NCBI GenBank assembly: GCA_009741485.1 | Contig: CM019236.1 | Location: 28,572,076-28,636,075, forward strand | From: Malurus cyaneus samueli | Lineage: Eukaryota; Chordata; Aves; Passeriformes; Maluridae | Direction of reading: 5' to 3' | Length of the DNA stretch: 64,000 bases | Shown here: piece by piece, positions 39,301-51,666 of the stretch | Layout: each line of letters begins with the position of its first letter | Numbering within the stretch: the first letter of the stretch is position 1 | Notes under the pieces: generated by a model | The model's database searches: none | What the model was told of the DNA's origin: nothing | The model's input: only the letters and a program-made list of their open reading frames with translations | Made by a program: the position numbers and the translations under genes

Positions 39301-39400
39301 GGAGATTCCTGATACCATTTTACAGCTTACTGTAACTAATGTTACATTTTCAGTACTGACCACAGTAGCTGAGGTTCAAGGTCTATTAGGCTTGTTCTGC
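36373..39400. other. AT-rich unique DNA, right part of B
   Basis: No gene was seen. Small frames (for example 36,884-37,141 and 37,964-38,263) have no recognised motif. Confidence 0.6.
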
Positions 39401-41290
39401 AAAGAAATCATTATCAGAGAGTATTAACACACTCAAAATGGAAGTGTTTCTGCGCAATACTCTTCAAGTAACTCAGCCAAAAAGTTTAGCTTGCGATGTT
39501 TCTAGGTGCCACTCTTTTTAATCGCATATAAATATTTAGTCAGAACAGGCTAAAGTTTTGCTTAGGTACTTCAGTGTGTAATTGGTGGTTACATTTACTG
39601 ATTCTATAGAATGTTTTTTTGGCATTAATTTATATGATTTTTTCTTCACCAGTAATCACTACTTTTGAACTTCAATGAATCTCGTCTATATAAGAACCAC
39701 TAACTATAGATATTTTTTAAAGGGTTTTGTTTCTTTTGTAGGAATAAAAGTTGGCTTTTGCCTTAATACTGGAGAGGTATCTCTTTCTTTCTCAGTGAAG
39801 CTGCATAGTTTACAGAATGGCCAAAATTGCAAAGGAACTAACTTTGTTACCTGCAAGGAAAAATAGTGCTTGAGGCATGGGGGAAACAAGCTTCTAAAAG
39901 GGAGAGTATAAATAGACTCAGTGTTTTCAGGCTTTCTTTTGAAAATAAAGGTGTTTTTCCTTGAAAAGAATTCTGTCAAAATGAAAAGCAAACACAACCA
40001 GTGGTTTCTACAGCACATAGATGAAATTATGGGACTGCTACAAGACAGCATTTTAAGCCACTAAGCCTGATGGTGAAAGCAATTCCGAAAATGATGGTAG
40101 ATCTTGCTAGGCAGCGTAAATACATGAACTGGTTACTTTAGAGAAAAAAAAATACTACTTATGGTTTTAACAATATATATACAGCTTCTGAAACCACTCA
40201 GTCAAATTGGAGAAATGTAGTAAAATTATTCTCACAATTCCAAATACACTAAAATGCCATTCAAAAAGAATAGGAATAATATCAGCCTTTTATGAACAGA
40301 AGAAAATGTAGACTTCAAATGGAAATCAGTGCTTTGGCTATTTTCTCTTCAGTTAGAGAATGAAAAGATTACTTTTCCTCTGGCCTTGCATGAAGCTTAC
40401 AATAAGTTGAAAAAAATGTGTGCATCTTGCTGCAACAGAAATTGAGGGCTTTTAATAAGTTTTTGTGGAGTTTAGTGGGTTGCAGCCTACAGAAAAACAG
40501 AATAGTCAGTCAAACATCAAACACCACAGTTACAGAGAAGGTATATATCTTTAGGTTTTAATCAAACTGAAACTTACTGTGTAAAACTAGGATTATGCGT
40601 TTTAAGTTCTAATGATGACCATTATGACATAATTCAAATGTCTTTTGTTAGATCCATCAAATATGAAAAGATTTTAAACTATCTAAAAGAGAAAATTAAT
40701 TACTTGTCTTCTACATAATATGTGTCTTCTCTCACAGTCATATTTGGAAAAAGTATTAATTATTCTTTCAGATTTTCCTGGATGTTTCTTTAATTAACAC
40801 AGCAGTCTTGAACTTTTTTAATGTGTCTGTATATTGTGAAGATTAGATAAACAAACTAAAAAGAAATGTTCTTTCCCCAAAAATAAGTGAGATATTTTTC
40901 TTTTATACTTTTTTTTTATTATTTCTAACTTATCTTTAATTACGCACAATTTTACAATTACTGTGGCAATAAACTAGAGCACATATACAGATATTAAGAA
41001 GAAATCATCCAAGGAACATCCTTTAACACCTGGGTCAGCCAAACTAAGGGGAAGAACTAATATGGAATATTATTTGTTATCATCTGTCTGAAAACCTTCA
41101 ACTCCTGCAACATAATTTTTAGGTGACCCAAAAATTTTCTTTGGCTTGGTTAAATATTTACACCTAAGTTTATCATGTACAGGCAGAAAGCTCACTATAG
41201 TGGCTGACGTTCAATCTGTTTTTCTTTTTTCAGTCTATTATTCTTACTGATTTTGTACCTTATGAAACTTAAAATAATAATGATTTTCAT
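39400..41290. other. Unique AT-rich DNA, no gene seen
   Basis: This follows the end of duplication B. The longest frame (39,704-40,051, minus, 115 codons) is overlapped on the plus strand by another frame (39,675-39,866) and shows no family signature. Confidence 0.6.
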
Positions 41291-41580
41291 TTATTTGTCA
41301 TACACAGTTCAATACTGGGCAGCACCCTCAGGGGAGGAGGAGAAAAGCAGAGCAGCAACACCGTGGCCACTCAAACTGCAGCTGAAGCAGAGGAACAAAC
41401 TGTGCCAGTAGAAGCTACCCCTATACAGAGGAAGAAAGCAAAACCAAAATCAGTTTGCTAAGTGAGGGATGAAGAGGAAGTGGAGCCGTCAGAACAGAAG
41501 GAAGAGGCAGGGCAAGAAATAATCAGCTGATCCTGATCTCTGGAAGAGCTGCAAGACCTTGCATTTCAAACTAAATTCAG
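41290..41580 (+). pseudogene. Retroviral gag-like relic, plus strand
   Basis: One plus-strand frame, interrupted by three stops, reads a glutamate-, threonine- and lysine-rich segment: VATQTAAEAEEQTVPVEA, then QRKKAKPKSV, then VRDEEEVEPSEQKEEAGQE, then SLEELQDL. The order (TQT-rich stretch, basic patch, acidic stretch, 'SLxEL' motif) resembles the N-terminal part of gag in bird ERVL-like elements, as in the minus-strand relic at 34.9-35.2 kb. The frame is far less AT-rich than its surroundings. No LTR was found nearby, so this is an isolated fragment. An acidic host protein retrocopy is the main alternative. Confidence 0.5.
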
Positions 41581-41599
41581 AATATTTTCTTTAGCTTAT

Positions 41600-44500
41600 A
41601 TTTGTTCCTATCCACTGTTCTCAAACCCCAGATTTTTAAATGTTATTTTCAAATTTAATTTGAAGCTTTTAAATTTTTTCTCTTCCTCATCTAAAAAATA
41701 TAGTTTTTATATAATATAGTTCTTGTACACAATAGTTCTTGTGTACAAGAACTCCTATTCTTCTTTCATTTTTCTCTGTTGCTCCAAATATTCTTTTTTT
41801 TTTTTTAAGAAAGTTTACAATATTACATAGAAAAAGCTGTCTCTTCCTCTCTGTACCTTTTTTACAAATGAAATTGTTACGTTTTAAGAAAATATTTCTC
41901 TAATTCATGTGTTTACTTCGACAGTTGGCCCAGTTCTGGAAAATGTTGAAAATACATTTCAATATGGTTTGCTTGAAAATCCGTTTAAAATATAGACCCC
42001 ATTAATCCTTCAAAATGTTAATGAAAATATTGCAGTGTACCATATGCAAATAAAATTTCTTTTTAATCTGATTAGACCTATCTAACAAAAGAAAAAGAAA
42101 AGTTGTAAATATGTCATGCATGTATGGTCATTCCATTAGTTTCCACATATTACCTGTTTGGAACTAATCTCATTATTCCAGGTGTTGCATGACAGCAGAT
42201 GAGCCAAAACATGGCAATTTTGTTATATAGAAACTGTCTGCTTTATGCAGCAGAACAAGAATTGAACAATCCACATCAGCCATAAATATGTTCAGGGATG
42301 CTGTCATGAGAAAGGCACTCTTGAAGAATGGAATAGAACTTTACTTTTTCTTCACCTTGATTTCTTGAATTCCTTTTCTTTTCTGTTTGTTTGTTTTTTT
42401 GATTCAAATGCTACAACTTTTGAAACCAACATGGCATCTGGACATGTGATGATCATGTATCTCTTACAAAGGCAAAAATTGAAAGTCCCACCAGTTTAAT
42501 GAAAGAGGGTTGTGAATGAATGAAAAATAGCAGCAGAATACTAGTAAAGGTATATTAACCCTGCAGAACTAGAAGTCTTTGTTCTGACGTCTCTACCACT
42601 TACTGTAGATGGATATAAACATAGCTTTTTTTGTCAGTTTCATGCCAAGTTGTTGGATTTTATGTGACAGTTGAAGATGTTCTCTTAAATGAAAGTATCC
42701 CCTTCCTTTCTCCTTGAAAAGAACATGTTAAGGTCATAGGTCTTTCAGGATAGAGTATAGCATCTGGGACAGAAGAACTGACAATTAGCATATTTCAGTA
42801 TTTTAAAGGAAGTCTCCAGTGCTTCAGTTTATATAAAATCTCCATTTACATAACTAATGACATTCAATATCCATCCAGTAGGATGCTGACTATAATTCAA
42901 GGGTGTGAAAACAAATTGTTTCATGAATTCAATGCTTTCATTTTGTGTTCTTAAGGACCCTGATGTTTGGACTAGGTTTTGCAAGTCTTAGAGAAGAGTT
43001 GGAATTCATCAATACTGTAAGAGCATGGGAAAGATTGATTCAGTGATTAATCTCATGTTAAACACACGGGAACAAAACAGCTGAGTATATTTGTCTCTAT
43101 AATCCCTTTTCCCAAATGTAATTACAAATGGAATTGATCAACTCATATGTTCCTTTTGAGTCAATCGTAGACATATTAGAATTGCTAGGTTGTGTAATGC
43201 TTAGAACTGATCAGCAATCTTCAGTGCTAGAAAAAAACTAGTTATGAGGACTGTATGTTAAAATAAATTTTAAATTTTGAATTTTTTCCAGAGGAAATGC
43301 AATTTTCTCAGAAGAATGATTTCTAAGATTTCCATCATATCCTTTGCAAACTGAATATCTTCCCCTCTTAGGGGGACCACTTTTATTCTATGCATTAAAT
43401 ACCTAACGAGTTAGAACATTGTCTTCCATGGCTTCAAGGGAGTAGACACAGCAATACTAGACAATAATCACTCTCTCTTCTAATTAGCTCTTTGTTACAA
43501 GGTGAACTTCTGCTACCTTTGTTACTGCCGGTTTCTGTGGACAAGAACTGGAGGAGGCATGGATCACCACAGGTATTAAAATGATATGAGGGGAAATGCC
43601 ATCTTGAATCTGAGTGTGTTGCCTAGGTTTTTGAGAGAATCAGAACTGAACATATCTGTTTTCTTCAGGGCTTCTCATTGTCTACAACCTGATCAGCATA
43701 TCTATTTTTTTGAGATCTGTTCTATGACCCCAGGATCCACAGGGACTCTACAGGCAGAATCAGTTTTTCACCTCAAGACTTTTTCACATAGCAAAAAGCA
43801 ATGCATTGTAACACTCTACTGCAAGTGTTGAAAACTTTTATTTTCCTAATTCCAATCTATTCCAGACCTTGTATTTCTCCCCTCTTCCCCCACCCCAAAT
43901 TCTGCAAACAATACTTCGTTAAAACTGTGAGGCTATAAAAGCTTGTGTTTTGGTGCTTATTTGTACTCTGGGCAAACAGACTGTTATATTATGTATTGAA
44001 TTCAATTTTTAAGTGTGTTTAACAATATTCTAACTGCTGTCCAGTTAGGATTTCATTTTCAAAAATAGCTACAAGATGGGATAAAATTTAGAGTGCATAG
44101 GTCTAGGTTAAATGATAAAAGTTTCTGTGTTCATCTAACACATTTAACAGCTTTACAGTTTCCTTCTATGTTCACCATTTGCATTTGGAGGAGCTCCAAG
44201 CTATCTTTCAGTAGAAATGCAACTTGTACAGTCACAAATTTCTGATGATTAAAAGATTACAAAAAAAAAACCCCAAAAAAAAAAAACATTTAATCTAATT
44301 AATCTGATAGTAATTATAGTCTTTCACAGTATACTTCTGATCAAGCTGATATTTTTTTTCTTTAAAATAAAAACTATAAAAACGCCCAAGTAAACAAATT
44401 CCAGTTACAGGGATTATATATTTCTTTTTTAACACCATGTTAATTTTCTTATGACTATTCTAAGATATAAACTATAAGAAAAGAACAACTATATTTTGTT

Positions 44501-47500
44501 CCTAGACACATTTGCTCCCTTAAAAATTTCAGTTTGTATGAAAAGGATTGTTTACCGTATATATACACATATAAACAAATATATATATATATCTGTGCAA
44601 ACCACAGTCTTTGATGTACTCTGGATGAAGACAAAACTGTCTGGTTCTGGTTTTCTGCTGCAACAGCACAACAGAATTACATTAAGAGCAAAGCTGTCTG
44701 TGTTATTGTTATTAATATCAGGAAGAGCTCAGAAGATATGACACTTGGGCTGGAGTCACACAGCCTATTAAAGCTTTCCCTGGATGTCCAGATGATTTTA
44801 CTCTGAGGTTTCTTCATCAGTGCTGTTTCATCCCCTAGGAAAAATTATGATTAAACCTATATATCTAGACCTATTCAAGAACATACAGACTTGCCCCTGT
44901 TAAATTTTGTTGGAGAGAAGAACAGCATACACCTGCTACTCTCACTGATCACTGGGGATGGTACCACATGATTCAGAACTGTTAAAATATAAAAAGATGC
45001 TTGTCCCTTTGGGGAAAAAATCTGTGCTAGATGAAACACAGCCCCCATAGTAGTAGGCTGTGATCACATAATTAACATGCACATCAGAAGCCTAAAATTA
45101 TCCTGGAAATATTTAATTTGGAAATTCCTCACTTCTGAATGCATTACTTCCAAGTCAAACTTCTGTCAGCATAGTTTTCATATCACGACGGACAATAAGG
45201 TTTGGAATGTGGAAAGGTGAAGGAAAGAAATATTATTCAATGTGTCATTACTGTAGCACCAAATAGCATGGTAAATCTCTTGGCAGGTTTGTGCACTATG
45301 GGTTTGGGGTTGAGTTTGATTTTTGACCTGCTATTGTGAAGATTCCTCAGTCTGGAAGCAAACCAGTGTACACCATGTGCATTTTTTTTGCCTTGTCTGT
45401 GGTGGGACAGATATTTGAAGTAACTCTTTTTAATTCACTACCTACTTCTTTCATATCCTTTCAATGTGCCGTTTCATGTGAAAAGAGATCTTAAATGGAT
45501 ATTTTTTTCTTCTATTTCTACTCACCCAGTCTTATAATAAAACAATATTAATTGGTAATGTAAAATCAAGAAATAATTAACACTTCATTTCTGAGTCCCT
45601 GATAAATTTGCCATCAAGATTTGAGACACATCAGAGTGAAAATATTCAGAAGGAAGGACTTTTCAGCACCTAAAACAAATTGCTGCATCTATGTGTTAAG
45701 ATTTTGTCATCTTTAATTCTCATGGTTGGTTGTTTTTCTCCAGCTCACAGTTACACTTTATTTCGACAGAATGCTTAGCTGATTTTCAGTTTCAGTGGCA
45801 ATTATTTCAGCTAGGATTTCACTGTAGCTGAAGTAGGGCAGAGTTTCTCCTTCTTACTCTTTTGTCTGAGTATGGGCATGCTCACTTGTGCCTGTGTGCA
45901 TTGCAGAGCACAAAGTCACACTGTTATGGAGAGGTTTTTTCTTTAGCAAAATATAGCTTGCGGTAGCTGCGCGAATGAGAGTTGAAGAAAGGAAAAAAGC
46001 ACAGAAGAGACTCACACTGGAATGCAGCTCCAGCCATATGATGTCTTTATTAAGCCAGTCTGATTAAGCTCTTTATTGTGCAACTCTTTTGGCTGCAATT
46101 TTTTCAAAGGTACTGATCAGCTCTAAAAGCGTATAAATTCACTTAACAAAGGATGAAACCAGCAGTTTAATTTATTCCACACTTACTCCTCCCACCTCAA
46201 AAAAAGCCCCAAATGTCCAAAGAATGAAAACACAGTAAAAGTGCTTCTCAGAAAGGTTAGTGTAGCAGTCCCAAACCAAAACTTACTTTTTGGGGATGGA
46301 ACAAACTACTGCTTAGTTGTGGGCACTGAATTCCCAATGAAGTGCAATGGAGAGCCTTACTTATAGAGTTGCTTATTTTCTAAAAAACTTTTTCTTAATC
46401 TGTATTAAGTCTTTGTCCTGTCATCAGAGATCTTTCTGCTTATTGCCATTTGGCATATTTTGTAACATCTCGTAGTTGAAAGTAATTGCTGAATGTTTTC
46501 TTCAAAAGCATGCATGTATTTTTCATTATGAGAAGTACAACTTATTATTATCACTTTAGAGAATTACAAAGCTATGTGCATCATAGCAGTTTCCTGAAAA
46601 TCTTATTCATGGAGATGTGCATATCTTATCATCACTCTTAGCACTTTGAATGTGTACAAACATTAGTGTTGAAATAATGAGCATTCATCTGGCATCACGG
46701 ATCAAATTAAGCCTGTCTACAGGAATATTGGACATATTAGTCTTTCTAAATACTGAAGTGCAGAAAATCCTCCTTCAGGAAAAAGTTTACAGTGGAATTA
46801 CATTAATCAATATTTTAGACATTGGGAAATAGTTGGATTTCGGGGTCAATTTTAGTCATGATTTCTAAAACAGGAGAGAACTGTAGAGCTGCTGCTGCTG
46901 CAACAACATCTGATGACTGGAAGATCTTCTGCTGTATTGGTATGGATGAAATATTGTCTCCACATTAATTTATTCAATATCTGTCATCTGAGGAGACTGA
47001 TGTAAACCTGGAACATGCATTGGTGACTGCTGAGTGAAGAACCCACAGCACTAAACATTTTCTCTAGGAGACAGGGCTCCAATCTATGGTGCAGGTAGAG
47101 CTTCAAGCCTCAATAGAGAGGGAGAATATAAGTCCACTAATATTTATGCAATATATTCAATAGCAGAACTTTCACACAATAGCGTTCTAGACATCGTTTC
47201 ATAATCTTTATTATTTAACAGGTTATGGAATAGTTTCAACAAGGAATGTGTGAGACCTTTTATTAAGCAATCCCAGTGTGCCATGACCTAGTACTAGAAA
47301 AGGGAAGAACTGAGAAATGTATTTCCAGAGAAATTACAGTCTTCTTTGCCACTCAACTTGTTTATTCAAAATTGAACTGGCTGTAAATCAAATTAATAAA
47401 TCAGATAGTAGTATTGTCTGCACACATTCTTTTTCTCTCTTGCTCTTAGGAAGGAAGGATATCTTACGTTAGGGTCTCTTTTTTTGTTGTTAATAAGTTC

Positions 47501-47515
47501 TTTTTAACAGAAGTA
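41600..47515. other. AT-rich unique DNA, no gene seen
   Basis: About 6 kb with short frames only (81 codons or fewer). It holds a perfect hairpin at 41,718-41,753, A-runs with CCCC interruptions near 44,262-44,286 and a short AT repeat near 44,577-44,592. A T/A-rich segment with two 'tttatta' boxes near 46,045-46,080 could be an old LTR end, but this is unproven. Confidence 0.55.
41718..41753. repeat. Perfect 15-bp hairpin, 6-nt loop
   Basis: AGTTCTTGTACACAA at 41,718-41,732 pairs exactly with 41,739-41,753 across the loop TAGTTC. The loop and left flank repeat the 'tagttc' unit, so a local inverted or direct duplication probably created it. Confidence 0.85.
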
Positions 47516-47539
47516 TTCATGGTGACTTGCCTGATTCTG

Positions 47540-47675
47540 AAGGGGAAAAAAAGAAAGGGAAAGGAGAAAAAGGAAAAGAAGGAAAAGGAAAGGGAAAAAA
47601 AGGAAAAGGAAAAGGAAAAGGAAAAGGAAAAGGAAAAGGAAAAGGAAAAGGAAAAGGAAAAGGAAAAGGAAAAAG
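47540..47675. repeat. GGAAAA hexanucleotide microsatellite
   Basis: Irregular purine tract from 47,540, becoming a regular run of about 12 GGAAAA units from about 47,601 to 47,674. Because the unit is 6 bases long, it stays open in every frame and gives artificial Lys-Glu, Lys-Gly and Phe-Ser repeat proteins on the two strands. None is a gene. Confidence 0.95.
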
Positions 47676-47699
47676 TAAGATTCAGTTGGTATTTAATGA

Positions 47700-50354
47700 C
47701 ATCATCAGAAAACCGACCTGTTGCTTGCAAACAAAGAAAAATTCTCATTGACCTTCAAATTGCATACAATCCAGACTCTTTTTATTATCACGTTTCTGGA
47801 ACACTTTAAGGCTTTTTTCCTACCTGAGAAAAATGTAATCTTCAGAGACACAGTTTTAAGTGCCTTGATTCCTTTGCTATCTCTAATATCACTTTCTTTG
47901 ACATACATTGATCACAAGCAAAAAAAATTGTGTGACTCCACCATTTTCCATAGGACTGAACATAAAACATTAATGTATATCTGTAGATCAGTGTTCAGTG
48001 AGATTAGTCAGGATTATTATTCAAGATGGCAAAAAACATCTACCTGATATTGATTTTAAAGAATATTGAAGCTTTTAAAAATATTATTTATTTATTCATT
48101 TATTGAGGAGAAAACCAGGTAAATCCTTTGGTATTTATTGGTATTTATCTTATCTTGAAGACAATTGTAACTCCTAAGAAAATAAAAGTTGGTTTGTATG
48201 TTATCGGAAAAGAGTTTGAAAACTTAATTCAACTAAACTGAGAGCCTAGTGACAGATGACTATTAGTGATTTACAGTTTCATTGTAAATTCAAAATAATT
48301 TAGTCCTGTGGTCTGTAGATTATATATGAAAAATAGTTTAATTATAATTCATGTTGTCATTTTGATTTCCCTGCACGTGGTGACTTTGAGACATGGACAT
48401 CTTGGAATAAAAGTGGTTTCTCCTGACTTCTGCCATCTGCTGAGTTTGATCAAGCTACAAACAAGTCAAGCACACCTCTTAGCCAGTAAACATTGGGTTT
48501 CTTAAAAACATGGAGCAAATGATAGAATCATGAGAGGGCGTATTTCTTTGAATGTCACTGTTTTTCGAGTTTATAATTTTTCTTTAAGATTATTCCTTTA
48601 AGCATCCTAAAGAATCCTTGGTACCTTAATATAAGCTACACATGTTTCTGTGGAAGAATATAGATGGTAAGGAAAATTTGATAAGTCTATGAAATCTGTA
48701 CAGTAAAATCAAAAAGAACTTTTCCTGAAGGAAATCTCAAATGAAAAGAAATTTAACTGTAATTTTATTTTTTCTATCATCTGCATTAAACATAAACTCT
48801 GCAAAATTTGTCTTGAATTTAATCTAAAACAAATGGCAGAACTATTTCATTTTAAACAATTAAGAAAAATATTTTGACCTGATTTTCAGTTTGCAGCCCA
48901 ATTTTACATTTAAGAAAAGTTACCATAATCTTAAGTTCCATCTTAAGACAATAAGAGCCTAGAAATATGGACAGAAGCCTGAATATTAAGAAACAATTAG
49001 GTTTATTTTGGCTAATGAAAGATTTTAGCTGAATTCTTGATTATTGCTTCATTTGTAAGCTTCTGCTCATAACCAGGTCAAGGTCCATTCCACAGAATTT
49101 TTTTTCTTTTTTAAATGTTTGGTTGATGTTTTAAGTAGGGGTGCATCGATCTTTGACCCCACACTTTTGCTTAAGCTGGGTCATTCTACCTAAAGTGAAC
49201 ACATGTGTTAATATTCAGTGGGGGGTATTCTTGTGACACCAAAGAAACCTGCATGACACTCATCCAACTACAGACTTTACCCATTTTTTTCTCCAGCCTT
49301 TTTTTCTCTTTCTTTTTTTGTTACATTTATTCACAGTTGACCAGTATTTTTGATGCTGTACGAGCGTCGGTATCCTAGACATCCCAGGGATTTGAATGAC
49401 TAGTATAATGCCTGCATGAGAGATGAGAAGCAGAAGTATATTGTTGAACCTTTAAAGAAAGGTTGAATTTTCCTGGCCTTTGAGCAGCTCTCTTCGGTAT
49501 TGAAGCTTTTGCAGTTTTCAGCCCTTTGATTTATGAGCAAAAGTGTAACACATCTTGGCCATTATAGAAGTATAAAAGTCCTTTATATCGTCCCATTCCA
49601 TTTTTACTTAGAGAGAAAAAAAAAAAAAGTTAATCCTTTCCTATTTTGTCCATTTCTGGGTTTTGGATATTTTTCTATTTTCAGAATAGAAGATTATTTA
49701 TGAAACACTTTTTTTTATTAAAATGGCATGAAGACTTTTCGATGTTAATTTTCATTTGAAAAAGTCCTAAAAGGATTCCCAGACAAGGTTTCAAATTCTG
49801 AAATCAGACAATAAAGCACAAATTTAAGTTTCCAAGTGGTTAAGTAACAGCAATTTTGAAGATAAGAAGAGACAAAAAAAGAAAAACTTAGAAAATAAGG
49901 AAACACCGTTTTGTAGGATTCACATTTCACATTGTTTTAAACCACCTAAGAATAAAAAAAAAAACCAGAATTAAGCTTACTTAATAAGCATTGGTTTAGT
50001 GTAACTGTCTCTGCTTCATGCAGTCTGCAGGGCTCCTTTTAATGCAATCATCCAGTCTCACTAAATAGTGATAGCAATTTTGCTGTATTGCAGCGTTAAC
50101 AAAAAGTTTTCAGTTTTTTTTAATGGAGTAAGCATTTGTTATAGTTGTTATTGGTTGTGATCTATTTCTACAGCCTCATGCAGTTTATCCCGGTTGTAAT
50201 CTCACTGCAATCCACAGTAGAAATTCTATCAGCTGCATTGAAGGAAAATGAGACTGCTTCTAGGATTGCATCCCTATGGTCAGTGAGGGCACTTTACAAC
50301 AATTACACAATCGTATTAATTACATTATCTGCATCTGTGTCTCTGTTCACAGTG
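47700..50354. other. AT-rich unique DNA, no gene seen
   Basis: Short frames only. No repeat family recognised. Confidence 0.55.
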
Positions 50355-51632
50355 AAAAACAAGCTGGTCTTGCCCTACAATTTTAGTTCATAATTTAGCT
50401 TATGTTAATAAATAGTGATGGGGTTTACTGATTTTTGGTTCAACTTCACCCTAACACGTAAACTATGCTCACTGCTAGCCAACTTATACCAGTGCATAAA
50501 AGCCCTCACTAGAAACATGTGTTATTCTTTTATGATCATTATTATTATTTTATTTTGTGAATAGAAATTGACAGAAACAACCTTTCTAGCTGAAGCTCAC
50601 CTTACTTGCCTTTGTCAATTTTACAGATGATCTGTCCAAATAACTTCTTCCTTTAGTCTTGCAAAGTTTTGCAGTATAAAAAGATTTGAAAAACAACTTT
50701 CTGTCATACCATGTCACTTCTAATATTCTGGTTAATATATAGCTAGACAGTAACAATTCAGATGAAGGCCAATAAGAGCAAGTGAACTGGGATAGACATC
50801 TCAGAATTATATTATTGATTTTTGAAAGATTCAGGAAGAGACTTCTGACTCAACAGTGCACCACTAAACAACAAGAAAAATGTATATATTCAGAATCTCC
50901 TCTCTTGACACAGAAAGAACAAAATTTAAAATCTAGAAAAATAATGAAATTATTAATAAGTCATATGAGTCATAAGCTCAGTTTTTAGGCAACATCCTGG
51001 GTCATAGGTTTTAGCACTTCACAGCTACGCTTGAAAACTCTGGAAGGAATTCACTTGCACATGTGTAGACATCTAGTTCCATTTGAGACGTCCTATGAAA
51101 ATTAATTTTCCTTTTAGGTATATCTCTGAAAGGACGCAGACCTGTCAGATTTCACAGAGAACACACTGATGTACAGTATTCACCTAAATATTTTAAATTA
51201 TACTTCTGTTTCTGAAAATAAAAGACCTACATGGGGTTTAGATGCATTATACCAAATGAGAAATCCAAACAGGAAATAGTTACTCAAATTTAGTTCCCTC
51301 AAAATTATTTTTTGTTTTTCTTTACACGTTTTTACAAGTTAAAAAAAATATCCAAAAACAAAGCACAAAACACACCTTATCTGTCAGCACTTGAAATTTA
51401 TTAGAATAACTTGCATATTAATTAGTTGTCAATAAAGTCTAACATACATGACAGAGCAGTTGTTCTTATTCCTATCAACAGTCTTCCTATTCATACCAAC
51501 AAGGCATTTATACTAAAATCTAAACTCTCAGGAAATCCAACAAGGCAATTAATGATTTTGAGTAGTGTGGGGATTAAGCAAAGTTCACAGAAGTCAAAGG
51601 GAAACCTTACTGACATAATTTATTATCCATAT

Positions 51633-51633
<1 letters not shown>

Positions 51634-51664
<31 letters not shown>
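51634..51664. repeat. A-run of 31 followed by GAA/AAG units
   Basis: A homopolymer followed by a short GAAGAAAGAAA tail. Its partner is at 54,836-54,863 (28 A). Confidence 0.9.

Positions 51665-51666
<2 letters not shown>

Larger units (their letters stand above)
30160..39400. repeat. Duplication B, downstream copy (cleaner reference copy)
   Basis: About 9.2 kb that is present again upstream in direct orientation. It reads as ordinary bird DNA throughout and should be used as the reference for the noisy upstream copy. It carries the ERVL relic (34.3-36.4 kb), a long perfect hairpin at 33,788-33,829, an A-run of 20 at 32,097-32,116 and a T-run of 20 at 33,237-33,256. I see no host gene. Confidence 0.85.

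Noticed and set aside
39704..40051. 115-codon minus-strand frame
   Set aside because: No recognised motif, overlapped by a plus-strand frame, and in AT-rich unique DNA with no sign of splicing or conservation.
47464..47809. Lys/Glu-, Lys/Gly- and Phe/Ser-repeat proteins
   Set aside because: They are produced by the GGAAAA microsatellite, with no start context or conserved flanks.
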